Below, one piece after another: positions 24,471 through 32,759 of a stretch of DNA of 64,000 nucleotides. The stretch's first letter is position 1. Each line of letters opens with the position of its first letter. Source of the stretch: Mycolicibacterium grossiae (GTDB lineage: Bacteria; Actinomycetota; Actinomycetes; Mycobacteriales; Mycobacteriaceae); the NCBI RefSeq assembly GCF_008329645.1, contig NZ_CP043474.1:1550001-1614000 (forward strand). The letters are read 5' to 3'. The notes under the pieces were generated by a model. It saw nothing but the letters and a program-made list of their open reading frames with translations, ran no database searches and was not told the DNA's origin. Both the position numbers and the translations under genes were made by a program.

Positions 24471-25763
24471 ATGACGGGCCGTGAACTGCTCGGCGACCGC
24501 TACGAACTCCGTGGCGTGTTGGGCGTGGGCGGAATGGCCGAGGTGTGCGACGCATGGGACACCCGGCTGAACCGGCCGGTCGCGGTGAAAATGCTGCACC
24601 CGGCGCTCGTCGCGCAGCCCGACGTGCGGTTGCGCTTTCACGACGAGGCGCGCGCGGCGGCAGCGCTCTGCCACCCGAACATCGTCGCCGTCCACGACTA
24701 TGGCGAGCAGGACGGCACGCCCTACATCGTCATGGAGCGCTTGCCCGGCACCACGCTCGGCGACCTGTCGGCCGACGGTCCGCTGCCGCCCGACCGGGTG
24801 CGCGCCCACCTCGACGAGATCCTCGCGGCACTGGCGGTGGCGCATGCCGCCGGTGTGCTGCACCGCGACATCAAGCCCGGCAACGTCCTGGTGACGACGT
24901 CCGGTGACGGCGTCAAGGTCGCCGACTTCGGCATCGCCAAGACCGGCGGCGCCGCGCACACGATGACGGGCCAGCTCGTCGGCACGCTGTCCTACATGAG
25001 CCCCGAGCGGGTCACCGGTGCACCCGCCTCGCCCGCCGACGACCTCTACGCCGTCGGCGTCATGGGCTACGAGCTGCTCACCGGCGAACGCGCCTTCCCG
25101 CAGGACACGCCGATCGCGTTGGCACGCGCGATCGTCGACGCACCCCCGCCGCCGCTGCACGCGGTCCGGCCGGACCTCGACGCCGGGCTGGCGGCGGTGA
25201 TCGACCGCGCCATGGAGCGCGACCCCGCGCGGCGCTTCGCGTCGGCCGAGCAGATGCGCGCGGCCCTGCACGGGGACCAGACGGCGCTCGTCGCGGGCCT
25301 GCCGGTCCCGGCGCCCGTCGCGCGGACGGACGGGGACATCACCGCGCCCATCGTCGTGCCGCGCTACTCCGCCACCCGCACCGTCGACGTCCTGCCGCCG
25401 CCCAGCGCGACTCGGCGGACGAAGGGCGGCCTCGCGGCCGCCGCGGTGCTCGGCTGCCTGGCGGTGGCGGCCGTGGCGCTGGCCGCAGAACCGTTCACGG
25501 CGACGCCCCCGCCGACGCCGATCAGCACCAGCACGCCGGTCCCGACGCCGGAGTCGCTGCCGACGCCTGCCGTGCTTCCGCCGCCGCCCCCGGCGCCGAC
25601 GATCGTCCCGGTCCAGGAGACGGTTCCCGACGACGCCCCCATCGCCGTCGATGCGGGAAAGAACAACGGCGGCAACGGCAATGGGGGCAAGGGCCATGGT
25701 GGCGGCGGCGGGGGCGGCGGCAATGCGGGCAAGGGCAACGGCAACGCCAAGGGCAAGCACTAG
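24471..25763 (+). CDS. Membrane-anchored Ser/Thr protein kinase (Pkn type)
   Basis: A 430-residue eukaryotic-like kinase. The kinase domain spans residues 11-270: glycine loop GVLGVGGMAEV, Lys40 (VAVKML), HRDIKPGNV with Asp133, DFG at 152-154 and SPE in YMSPERVTG. One transmembrane helix lies near residues 318-338 (GGLAAAAVLGCLAVAAVALA). The short exported part is Pro/Thr-rich and ends in an unusual Gly/Asn/Lys tail (NNGGNGNGGKGHGG and a run of glycines). No PASTA or other sensor domain is present, so what the outside part detects is unknown. It is followed by an inverted repeat. Confidence 0.93.
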   Translation: MTGRELLGDRYELRGVLGVGGMAEVCDAWDTRLNRPVAVKMLHPALVAQPDVRLRFHDEARAAAALCHPNIVAVHDYGEQDGTPYIVMERLPGTTLGDLSADGPLPPDRVRAHLDEILAALAVAHAAGVLHRDIKPGNVLVTTSGDGVKVADFGIAKTGGAAHTMTGQLVGTLSYMSPERVTGAPASPADDLYAVGVMGYELLTGERAFPQDTPIALARAIVDAPPPPLHAVRPDLDAGLAAVIDRAMERDPARRFASAEQMRAALHGDQTALVAGLPVPAPVARTDGDITAPIVVPRYSATRTVDVLPPPSATRRTKGGLAAAAVLGCLAVAAVALAAEPFTATPPPTPISTSTPVPTPESLPTPAVLPPPPPAPTIVPVQETVPDDAPIAVDAGKNNGGNGNGGKGHGGGGGGGGNAGKGNGNAKGKH

Positions 25764-25767
25764 TAGC

Positions 25768-25816
25768 GATTCACGAGCGCTGACGTTCGCTCACCGAACG
25801 AAAGCGCTCGTGAATC
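25768..25816. terminator. Nested inverted repeat between convergent genes
   Basis: An outer 14-bp perfect stem GATTCACGAGCGCT (25768-25781) / AGCGCTCGTGAATC (25803-25816) encloses an inner 6-bp stem CGTTCG (25784-25789) / CGAACG (25795-25800). It lies 5 bases after the kinase stop and 11 bases before the stop of the convergent radical-SAM gene. Most likely a bidirectional terminator, though its two-tier form is unusual. Confidence 0.7.
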
Positions 25817-25826
25817 ACTGCCGAGG

Positions 25827-26951
25827 CTAGGTCCAGTACAGGGTGCGGGCCTGGGGCAGCGTCTCGGCCAGCTCGGCGGCGAACCAGGAGCGCAGCTCGG
25901 CCATCGTGTCCTTCGGGTAGACGTACTTCGCGGCGCCGAACTTGCCGAACTTCCGGGTGCGCGCGGCCTCGTCCATCTCCAGCTTGGTGCGCGGGTACCA
26001 CCCCAGCAGGACGTCCTTGCTGTTGTCGGTGAACCGGTGGGTGATGCACTCGACGGTCAGATCGAGGTCGTCGACGTCCGCGGTCGCGGCGGCGACGTCG
26101 CGCAGCAGTGCGCCGTATCCCTCACGCCACTGCGGGATCGGCATGATCGGCGCGATCGTCAGGCCCACCCGGTAGCCGCCCAAAGCCAGCCGGCGCAGCG
26201 CCTCGATGCGGCGCGGCAGCCGCGCGGTGCCCCCTTCGAAGCGGCCGGCGATCTCCTCGGCGTTGACCGACACCCGCACGCGCGTGCGGCCGCCGTGGGG
26301 CACCTCGAGCAGCGGACCCACGTTGTCGTACTTGGTCGTGAACCGCAGCCCGACCGGAGCCTGCCAGTCGTGCTGACCGACGTGCGCGATGGTCGCCGAC
26401 AGCGAGCCGGTCAGGTGCTCGAGTGCCAGCGGGTCGGTGTAGCAGGACGCCTCGAACGTGGTGCCCTCATCGGCGCGCTCGTCGGAGGTCGACGTGATGG
26501 TGCCCTGTCCGACGTAGTCGTCCATGCCCGCCAGGATCTCCGGCAGGTTGGCATACACCCGCGTGATGGGCGGACCGGAGAGCGAGCCCGCCAGATAGCA
26601 GTACTGGCAGTGGCCGGGGCAGCCCTCGGCGAGGTCGATGCGCCAGTCGGCGCTGGGCGGGATGGGCTGCATGCGGCGCTTGGACGGCGGCGCCACGACC
26701 ACGGCCAGGGTGCGCTTGGCCAGGGCGTAGGTGGCGCGGTCGTCGTCGCCGCGCAGCGGAGGCAGCCGGTCACCGGACAGGAGGCGGATGTCCTCGACGC
26801 CCGCGGCCTCGCAGCGGGCGACGATCTCGGCGCCGTGCGGCAGTTCGGCCGCCGATCGGGTGACCAGGACGCGCGACGGCGTCCACAGCACGGGGCCGCC
26901 GGCGGATCGGGAGGGAAGGGTTCGGGAAGGATCGCTCAACATCGTCGTCAT
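25827..26951 (-). CDS. Spore photoproduct lyase-family radical SAM protein
   Basis: A 374-residue radical-SAM enzyme of the spore photoproduct lyase (SPL) family, which repairs the UV thymine dimer 5-thyminyl-5,6-dihydrothymine. The 4Fe-4S/SAM motif is Cys111, Cys115 and Cys118 (EGCPGHCQYCYLAG). A conserved Cys170 in TFEASCYTDPLALEHL matches the position of the SPL hydrogen-donor cysteine. The C-terminal WYPRTKLEMDE segment is also SPL-like. Mycobacteria are not classical spore-formers, so the substrate may be another DNA lesion. The start at ATG 26951 follows AAGGAGAA. It is a single gene, convergent with the kinase and divergent from an SDR. Confidence 0.88.
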   Translation of the reverse strand: MTTMLSDPSRTLPSRSAGGPVLWTPSRVLVTRSAAELPHGAEIVARCEAAGVEDIRLLSGDRLPPLRGDDDRATYALAKRTLAVVVAPPSKRRMQPIPPSADWRIDLAEGCPGHCQYCYLAGSLSGPPITRVYANLPEILAGMDDYVGQGTITSTSDERADEGTTFEASCYTDPLALEHLTGSLSATIAHVGQHDWQAPVGLRFTTKYDNVGPLLEVPHGGRTRVRVSVNAEEIAGRFEGGTARLPRRIEALRRLALGGYRVGLTIAPIMPIPQWREGYGALLRDVAAATADVDDLDLTVECITHRFTDNSKDVLLGWYPRTKLEMDEAARTRKFGKFGAAKYVYPKDTMAELRSWFAAELAETLPQARTLYWT

Positions 26952-27057
26952 CGCTTCTCCTTCAACGGCGTTCACCAGCTTCGGATTCCCCCTGCGGGGC
27001 GTGCCACACCCCGACGAAGGAGTGGGCGTCGCGGCGCCGCGCCGGTACGGTCACGGC

Positions 27058-27894
27058 ATGGATGCTGTGACGATCATCACCGGCGGTGCGGGCGGAATGG
27101 GGCGGGCGACGGCAGAGGTGATCGGCCGCGACCAGCGGGTGGTGCTCTACGACGTGCGGGCCGATCGGCTGGAGACGGTGGCGGCCGAACTCGCCGCGCT
27201 GGGCATCGAGGCGGTCGCCGTGCACGGTGACGTCACCGACCACGCGGCAGTCGACCGGCTGTTCGAGACGGCGGGCAAGGTGGGTCGCCTCTCCGCGGTG
27301 ATCCATGCCGCCGGCGTGAGCCCCAGCATGGGCGACGCGGAGTACGTGCTGCGGACCAATGCGCTGGGGACCGTGCACGTCGGCGAGGGCTTCCACGTCG
27401 CCGCGCCCGAGGGTGCGGCGCTGGTCAACGTGGCCTCGATGGCCGGTCACCTGCTGCCCGCCGAGTTGATTCCCACGGCGTCGTTCCCCCGTGCACTCAC
27501 CGACCCCACGGGGTTCATCGACGGCATGCTGGCCGCGTGCGCGGTGGCCCCCGAGGAGGCCCGATCGGGGATCGCCTACGCGCTGAGCAAGAACTTCGTC
27601 ACGTGGTACAGCACGTCGCAGGCCGAACGCTTCACCGGCCGCGGCCAGCGAATCGTCTCGGTGTCACCGGGGTCGATCGACACCGAGATGGGCCGGCTCG
27701 AGGAGAAGGCGGGGGCCGGTGCGCTGGTCGCCGACGCTGCCGTCCCGAGGTGGGGTAGGCCCGAGGAGATGGCCGACCTGCTGGCCTTCTGCGCCAGCAG
27801 CAGGGCCGGGTACCTCACCGGAACCGACATCCTCAACGACGGCGGCGTGGTCGCCTCGGTTCGAGAACGGGCCCGGGCGGCCGCGACGGGCTGA
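27058..27894 (+). CDS. Short-chain dehydrogenase/reductase
   Basis: A 278-residue SDR starting MDAVTIITGGAGGMGRATAEVIG (cofactor loop TGGAGGMG). It has a VHGDVTD motif, HAAG in place of NNAG, a Ser in NVASMAGHLL and catalytic YALSK near residue 177. The insert LIPTASFPRALTDPTGFIDG between Ser and Tyr is long, as in 3-alpha-hydroxysteroid-type SDRs. The NAD-binding C-terminal GYLTGTDILNDGG is standard. The substrate is unknown. It is divergent from the SPL gene with about 105 bases between starts. Confidence 0.9.
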   Translation: MDAVTIITGGAGGMGRATAEVIGRDQRVVLYDVRADRLETVAAELAALGIEAVAVHGDVTDHAAVDRLFETAGKVGRLSAVIHAAGVSPSMGDAEYVLRTNALGTVHVGEGFHVAAPEGAALVNVASMAGHLLPAELIPTASFPRALTDPTGFIDGMLAACAVAPEEARSGIAYALSKNFVTWYSTSQAERFTGRGQRIVSVSPGSIDTEMGRLEEKAGAGALVADAAVPRWGRPEEMADLLAFCASSRAGYLTGTDILNDGGVVASVRERARAAATG

Positions 27895-27897
27895 CGG

Positions 27898-28635
27898 TCA
27901 GGCGGCGCCGTCGGCAGGCGCCGTGCCGGAGATCGCCGCGGCGGCGTAGGCGGCGGCCTGGTCGGCCATGCCGTTGTCCTCGTAGGCGCTGTGTGCCGAG
28001 CGGTCGAGTCCGCCCGGGTAGCAGACCGGATCGCCCTGCGCGCACAGTTGCAGCGTCTTGTTGGCGTACAGCGGACCGATGGTCAGCGGCGGCGCGGAGT
28101 GGTCGACCAGGCCGAGGAAGAAGGGCGACGGGGTACCGAACATGACGACCGCCGCCACGTGCTGGGCGACTGCGGGCGGCATGGGTCCGCTGATGTCGGC
28201 GGGCAGGGTGAAGCCGGCGGGGACGGCGTCGGCGGTGGTGTAGCCCGCGACGGCGGCGCCCTGGGAGTATCCGCCAAGGACGATCTTGGTGTTCGGACAG
28301 CTGGCCACCGTGGTCTCGATCTCGTGGCTGGCGTCGGCGATTCCCTCGGTGGCCTCGGAGAAGTGCAGCGACGCGGGGTAGTTCACGCCGTACACGTCGA
28401 TCGCCTTGCCGGGCAGGCGGGAGGTGAGGGCGTCGACGAACGCCTGGCCGGTGTCGCCCACACCGGGCGCCTCGTGGGTGCCGCGGGCGAAGACGACCTG
28501 AACGTCGGCGCACGCCGGGTCGGTGGCCGCGGACGCGGTGCCGGCGGCTTGCGGCCCGGCGACCGCCGCCACGGCGACCGCGGTGGCGGCGAGGCGTCGG
28601 GACGTACCCGAGCGGAGGATGTCCGTGACGTTCAT
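27898..28635 (-). CDS. Secreted cutinase-like serine esterase (Culp family)
   Basis: A 245-residue exported lipase/esterase. The signal peptide spans about residues 1-36 (ATAVAVAAVAGPQAAGTASA, cleavage before ATDPAC). The mature enzyme shows the cutinase opening VQVVFARGTHEAPGVGDTGQAF and the nucleophile GGYSQGAAV. The C-terminal acid/base region runs CAQGDPVCYPGGLDRSAHSAY, with Asp and His after paired cysteines. Mycobacterial Culps hydrolyse envelope or host lipids rather than plant cutin. The start at ATG 28635 was chosen because it directly precedes the signal sequence. It is convergent with the SDR (3 bases between stops). Confidence 0.92.
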   Translation of the reverse strand: MNVTDILRSGTSRRLAATAVAVAAVAGPQAAGTASAATDPACADVQVVFARGTHEAPGVGDTGQAFVDALTSRLPGKAIDVYGVNYPASLHFSEATEGIADASHEIETTVASCPNTKIVLGGYSQGAAVAGYTTADAVPAGFTLPADISGPMPPAVAQHVAAVVMFGTPSPFFLGLVDHSAPPLTIGPLYANKTLQLCAQGDPVCYPGGLDRSAHSAYEDNGMADQAAAYAAAAISGTAPADGAA

Positions 28636-28752
28636 GGGCGTTGCCTTTCCGAAACCCGAGTGAGTGCACATAGCGTCCCGCGCAACGGACACCGGCACAT
28701 CGGCGCTGGCATCCGGCCCGGCGTGGACGGCAGCACCCACGTCGACTACCGG

Positions 28753-29571
28753 CTAGCCGGAAGCGGCGGCGCCCTCTCCGGCGGGCCACGGCTGCTCGTT
28801 GTGCACCCGGCGGGCCGCCTCGTCGGCGCGTTCCTTGGCCCAGTAGTCCTCGAAGCGCTCGCCGGGGCGCACGTTCGGTACGCGATTCAGCAACGCGCTC
28901 AACCACTTCGGCGGGGTCACGGGATCGTACTGCGGCAGCGACGCGCCGAGTGCGAAGAAGCCCTTCAGTGCGACGAAGGTGCCGAACAGCGCGGTGGACG
29001 CACCCGTGAGGCCCATGCCGACGAAGCCGACGAGGATGGTCAGGTGCACCACCATGACGCGGCCGAGTCCGTGGTAGGCGAGCTGCTCGACCTGGCGGAA
29101 CTGCCAGCGTCGTAGCCCGGACAGGTCGACGGCGAAGTCGAGGAGTAGCAGGAGAAGCACTGTGGCGCAACCCATCCCGACGCTGCGCCAATCGACCTCG
29201 GCGAGCTGGCGTTCGCCGTTCTGCCGCAGGATGAGCAGTACGGCGCCGAGGAACACGCCGTGCACCGCGCAGAAGCCGAGGCTGACGAGCAGGAATCCGG
29301 AGACGAACGACTCCCGGCGGGTGACGCGCCGTTCGTTCTCGGCGGCGAGGTACTCGTAGTACCCGCGCAGCGGACGCCAGCGCCGGTGCAGCACGGCGCG
29401 CGCCGCGACCAGCAGGCAGCCCGCCACCGTCTCGAACCAGTAGACGAGCAGGGTCGTGGCGCCCGACCAGTCGGCGACGAACCACCCGAGGATGGGGACC
29501 GCGGTGATGGCCAGCGCGGCGAGGACGTGCACGATCCGCGCCGTGGAAGGACGCGCACCGGAGGGCGACAT
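28753..29571 (-). CDS. DUF6498-type multi-pass membrane protein
   Basis: A 272-residue membrane protein with about seven hydrophobic segments (VHVLAALAITAVPILGWFV, TLLVYWFETVAGCLLVAA, GFLLVSLGFCAVHGVFLGAV, GCATVLLLLLLDFAVDL and others). It has the aromatic LLVYWFETVAG motif typical of DUF6498 proteins, in which YWFE is conserved. The function of the family is unknown. A long cytosolic tail, WLSALLNRVPNVRPGERFEDYW, follows the last helix. The single gene is transcribed toward the cutinase. Confidence 0.75.
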   Translation of the reverse strand: MSPSGARPSTARIVHVLAALAITAVPILGWFVADWSGATTLLVYWFETVAGCLLVAARAVLHRRWRPLRGYYEYLAAENERRVTRRESFVSGFLLVSLGFCAVHGVFLGAVLLILRQNGERQLAEVDWRSVGMGCATVLLLLLLDFAVDLSGLRRWQFRQVEQLAYHGLGRVMVVHLTILVGFVGMGLTGASTALFGTFVALKGFFALGASLPQYDPVTPPKWLSALLNRVPNVRPGERFEDYWAKERADEAARRVHNEQPWPAGEGAAASG

Positions 29572-29621
29572 GGCCTCATCGTCGCACGGTCGACGGGCGA
29601 CGTACGGACCTCAGCGAGCGG

Positions 29622-30488
29622 TCACGCGTCGGCGGTCAGGGCCCAGCGGATGCCGCCGACCAGTACCCGGCCGGCGGCCCGCACCACGGTGGCCTCGACC
29701 GGCGGCAGGTAGGGCAGCCACAGCGGGGCGCGTGCCCACGGCGGCAGCATCGCCACCGACGTGGCGGCCAACACCCCGTAGGGCGCCCGGGCGAGCAGCG
29801 GTAGCGGCGGTGTGAGCAGCAGGAAGCGCGCCGCGTCGCGGGCGGCGGCCGTGCTCGTCAACTCCGGCCGGTAGGCGTCGATGCGTTCGGCCAGTGCGCG
29901 CTCGGTGCGCGGCGGATCGGGCACGCCCAGCGCCTCGGCCACCCGGGCGGTGTCGGCGACGTAGCCGTCACGGCCGGCCTGGTCGAGGGGCGCGGCCCCG
30001 TAGATCTGGTGGGCCAGCAGGAAGCTGTCGATCTCGGCGATGTGGACCCACTCCAGCAGATGCGGGTCGGTGGCGTGGTAGGCCCGTCCGTCGGGCGCCG
30101 TGCCGCGGACCCGCTGGTGGATGCCGCGCACCCGGTCGACCGCGCGCTGCGCGTCGGCGGCGGGACCGAAGGTGGTCTCGGCGAGGAAGGTGCTGGTGCG
30201 CGCGAGCCGGCCCCAGGGGTCGCCGCGATAGTCGGAGTGGCCGGCGACCCCGGCCATGGCCAACGGGTGCAGTGACTGCAGCAGCAGCGCACGCAGCCCA
30301 CCGACGAACATGGACGCGTCGCCGTGGACGCGGCGGATTGGCCGGTCATCGGCGAACCACCGGGGGCCGGGAGTGCCGTGGATGCGGGCGCGGTTCGCCG
30401 GGCCGTCGGGTCCGGCCACCATGCCGAACAACGCGCCGCTGAGCCGGCGTCGCACGGCGCCGAGGTCGGCGAGTTCCATGACCGCCAT
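29622..30488 (-). CDS. DUF2236 / MpaB-type oxygenase family protein
   Basis: A 288-residue protein of the DUF2236 (ER-bound oxygenase MpaB/latex-clearing-protein-like) family, numerous in mycobacteria. Key conserved blocks are visible: GDASMFVGGLRALLLQSLHPLAMAGVAGHSDYRGDPWGRLART near the N-terminus, with a His in LHPLAMAG, and HATDPHLLEWVHIAEIDSFLL. Family members are heme-b or metal-binding oxygenases, and no activity is known for most mycobacterial copies. The start at ATG 30488 follows GAGGGCACG. It lies directly downstream of an NAD-epimerase gene (8 bases), so the two are co-transcribed. Confidence 0.85.
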   Translation of the reverse strand: MAVMELADLGAVRRRLSGALFGMVAGPDGPANRARIHGTPGPRWFADDRPIRRVHGDASMFVGGLRALLLQSLHPLAMAGVAGHSDYRGDPWGRLARTSTFLAETTFGPAADAQRAVDRVRGIHQRVRGTAPDGRAYHATDPHLLEWVHIAEIDSFLLAHQIYGAAPLDQAGRDGYVADTARVAEALGVPDPPRTERALAERIDAYRPELTSTAAARDAARFLLLTPPLPLLARAPYGVLAATSVAMLPPWARAPLWLPYLPPVEATVVRAAGRVLVGGIRWALTADA

Positions 30489-30496
30489 CGTGCCCT

Positions 30497-31483
30497 CTAT
30501 CGCACCGTGCCGGCGAGCGTCGAAAGCGTCTCGGCAGCACTGTACTTCGGTCGCCAGCCGAGCTGGGACCGGGCGCGGTCGGTGTCCATCAGCGCCGACG
30601 CGCGGCCGGCGTGCAGCCACTCCAGCGCGGACGGGACGAACGGCACCCGGGCGAGCACCTCGGACGTGGCCACCGCGGCGACGTGCGGCACCGGCACCGC
30701 GCGGGCGCCGAGCGCCTCGACGACCTCGGACAGCGACAGGAACCCGTCGCCGGCGATGTTGTAGGCACCGGGCGGTGCGGTGTCCGTCGTCACCGCGAGC
30801 GCCAGCGCCGAGGCCACGTCGTCGTGATGCACCAACTGCAGCGGTGTCCCAGGATCCGGGCACAGCGGCTTGAGGAGGGGGAACGCGCGGGTGAGGCGGC
30901 GGATGCCGGCGGGCAGCCGGTTCCACGGCATCGCCTCGGCGAGGGCGGGAGCCTTCGGCCCGGCGACGATGCAGGGGCGCAGGACGTACACCTCGAGGTC
31001 GCTGCCCGCGGTGATCTCCCGCAGCGCCGCCTCGCACTCCGCCTTCTGCTCGGAGTAGTAGTGCTGCGGCGTCCCGCGGGTCGGCACGTCCTCGGTGATC
31101 GGCGTGGGGTTGTCGGCGTGGTAGCCGTACGCGGCGACCGACGAGGCGTACACCAGCCGGCGCGGACGCTCGGCGGCGACGGTCGCGGCGAAGACGTTGC
31201 GGGTGCCGGCCAGGTTGACGCGCGCACTCTCGCTGCGCGACCCCATGATGATGAACGCGAGGTGCACGACCACGTCCACGTCGGCCACCAGCTCGTCCAC
31301 CGCCGCGCGGTCGAGGATGTCGCCCTGCCGGTAGACGGTCTTCCGCCACCCGTGCGCGGCCGGGTCGAAGGGGCGCCGCGCCATGCCGACGATCTCGGCG
31401 ACGTCGGGGTGGCCCTCGAGCGTTTCGATGGTCGAGATGCCGATCTCGCCGGTCGGACCCGTAACCGCCACGCGCAGCGCCAT
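30497..31483 (-). CDS. NAD-dependent epimerase/dehydratase family protein
   Basis: A 328-residue extended SDR. The N-terminal Rossmann loop is VAVTGPTGEIGISTIETL. A DILDRAAVDELVADVDVVVHLAF segment follows, then YASSVAAYG and a catalytic Tyr/Lys in HYYSEQKAECEAAL. The second half (LVHHDDVASALALAV, YNIAGDGFLSLSEVVEALG) is the usual substrate domain. Related mycobacterial proteins are annotated as nucleoside-diphosphate-sugar epimerases or steroid dehydrogenases. The exact substrate is open. It forms an operon with the DUF2236 gene downstream. Confidence 0.88.
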   Translation of the reverse strand: MALRVAVTGPTGEIGISTIETLEGHPDVAEIVGMARRPFDPAAHGWRKTVYRQGDILDRAAVDELVADVDVVVHLAFIIMGSRSESARVNLAGTRNVFAATVAAERPRRLVYASSVAAYGYHADNPTPITEDVPTRGTPQHYYSEQKAECEAALREITAGSDLEVYVLRPCIVAGPKAPALAEAMPWNRLPAGIRRLTRAFPLLKPLCPDPGTPLQLVHHDDVASALALAVTTDTAPPGAYNIAGDGFLSLSEVVEALGARAVPVPHVAAVATSEVLARVPFVPSALEWLHAGRASALMDTDRARSQLGWRPKYSAAETLSTLAGTVR

Positions 31484-31559
31484 GCTCGTCGAACTTCCCG
31501 CCGCCGGGCCGGCGGAAACGTGGCGGTTTCGTCCGACGGGGGCCAGGGTAGGCGAGGGC

Positions 31560-32390
31560 GTGCCGAGGAGCCGAGCCGACCGCCCGCGTGCGCACCCCCT
31601 CCTGCGGCGCGTCATCGACCACGGCGGCGTACAGGCGGCCGCGCGGATGGGCTTCGTGGTCAGCGGCGTACTGCACCTGCTGATCGCCCTGGTGATCGTG
31701 CGGGTGGCCACGGGCCGCGGCGGCAGTGCGGACCCGTCGGGCGCATTGGAGACCGTGGCGGCCGGCCGGGACGGCATCGTCGTGCTGTGGGCGATCGCCG
31801 CGGCGATGATCCCGTTGGCGGCGTGGCGGCTCATCGAGGCGCGGCACGGCCTACACCCCACCGAACGCGGCCGCGACCCCGCCGACCGCACCAGGATCAG
31901 CCGTCTGAAGGCGCTGGGTCTGCTGCCGGTGTACGTCGGGATCGGTTACACCGCAGTGCGATTCGCGGTCGGCAGCCGAGAGTCGAGCAGTCAGCAGAAC
32001 ACCGGGATGAGCGCGACGCTGATGCAGACCTACCCGGGGCGCGCCGTCCTCGTCGTCGTCGGCGTCGTGGTCGCCGTCATCGGCGGTTACCTGGCCTACA
32101 AGGGCGCGTCGCGCAACTTCCTCGGCGATCTGACCACGCCGGGCGGCCGGGTGATCACCGCGCTGGGGATCTACGGCTACGTCGCCGAGGGCATCGTGCT
32201 GGCACTCGCCGGCGTGCTGGTGATCGTGGCGTCGATACGCGTCGACCCGAGGCAGGCGGCGGGTCTGGACGCCGCGGTCAAGGCGCTCGGTGCGACCGGC
32301 GGGGGCAACGTGCTGCTCGGCTTCGCGGCCCTCGGCTTCGCGGCCTACGGGTGCTACAGCTTCGCGCTGGCGCGGTACGCCCGGCTGTAG
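31560..32390 (+). CDS. DUF1206 membrane protein
   Basis: A roughly 276-residue integral membrane protein with three repeats of the two-helix DUF1206 unit. They are visible as ARMGFVVSGVLHLLIALVIV, KALGLLPVYVGIGYTAVRFAV/GYLAYKGASRNFLGDL and ITALGIYGYVAEGIVLALAG/GCYSFALARYARL. The recurring GxxGYxAxG/YGxYS pattern is diagnostic. Function unknown. A GTG at 31560 preceded by GGCGAGGG was chosen as start, and an internal Met (MGFVVSG) is possible. It is divergent from the epimerase gene and convergent with the STAS gene. Confidence 0.8.
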   Translation: MPRSRADRPRAHPLLRRVIDHGGVQAAARMGFVVSGVLHLLIALVIVRVATGRGGSADPSGALETVAAGRDGIVVLWAIAAAMIPLAAWRLIEARHGLHPTERGRDPADRTRISRLKALGLLPVYVGIGYTAVRFAVGSRESSSQQNTGMSATLMQTYPGRAVLVVVGVVVAVIGGYLAYKGASRNFLGDLTTPGGRVITALGIYGYVAEGIVLALAGVLVIVASIRVDPRQAAGLDAAVKALGATGGGNVLLGFAALGFAAYGCYSFALARYARL

Positions 32391-32393
32391 CGC

Positions 32394-32759
32394 CTAGCCC
32401 GTACCCTCGTCGGCCTGGCCGGGCCCACGACGCGTCGTGACCTCGGGCCGGCTGGTGAGGTGCTCGAGGATGCCGGTGACGTCGAGGATGCGCTCGAGGT
32501 GGCCGGGACGGTTGGCCAGATGCAGCTGAATGCCGACGCGTGCGGTGCGGCGGCGGACGAGCAACAGACCCGACAGGCCGACGGAGTCGCAGAACGTTAG
32601 ATCGGCGAAGTCCAGATGCAGGTGCCGCAGTGCCGGCTGGTCGCGCAGCAACTCGGTGACGGTGGCCGTCAGCTCGCGCGTGGTGGCGAAGTCGAGGTCG
32701 CCGTCGATCCGCAGGGTCGCCGATCGAGCGGTGGCGTCGAGGTCGAGGATCAGGTTCAT
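32394..32759 (-). CDS. STAS-domain anti-sigma-factor antagonist
   Basis: A 121-residue anti-anti-sigma protein of the SpoIIAA/RsbV type. The STAS core runs MNLILDLDAT through LHLDFADLTFCDSVGLSGLLLV. Ser59 in CDSVG is the expected phosphorylation site targeted by an anti-sigma kinase and by PP2C phosphatases. It is the last gene of a three-gene operon and its ATG overlaps the stop of the cobalamin-sensor gene by four bases. The PP2C phosphatase encoded first in the operon is its likely activator, releasing a sigma factor by partner switching. The partner anti-sigma kinase is not encoded in this window. Confidence 0.9.
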   Translation of the reverse strand: MNLILDLDATARSATLRIDGDLDFATTRELTATVTELLRDQPALRHLHLDFADLTFCDSVGLSGLLLVRRRTARVGIQLHLANRPGHLERILDVTGILEHLTSRPEVTTRRGPGQADEGTG

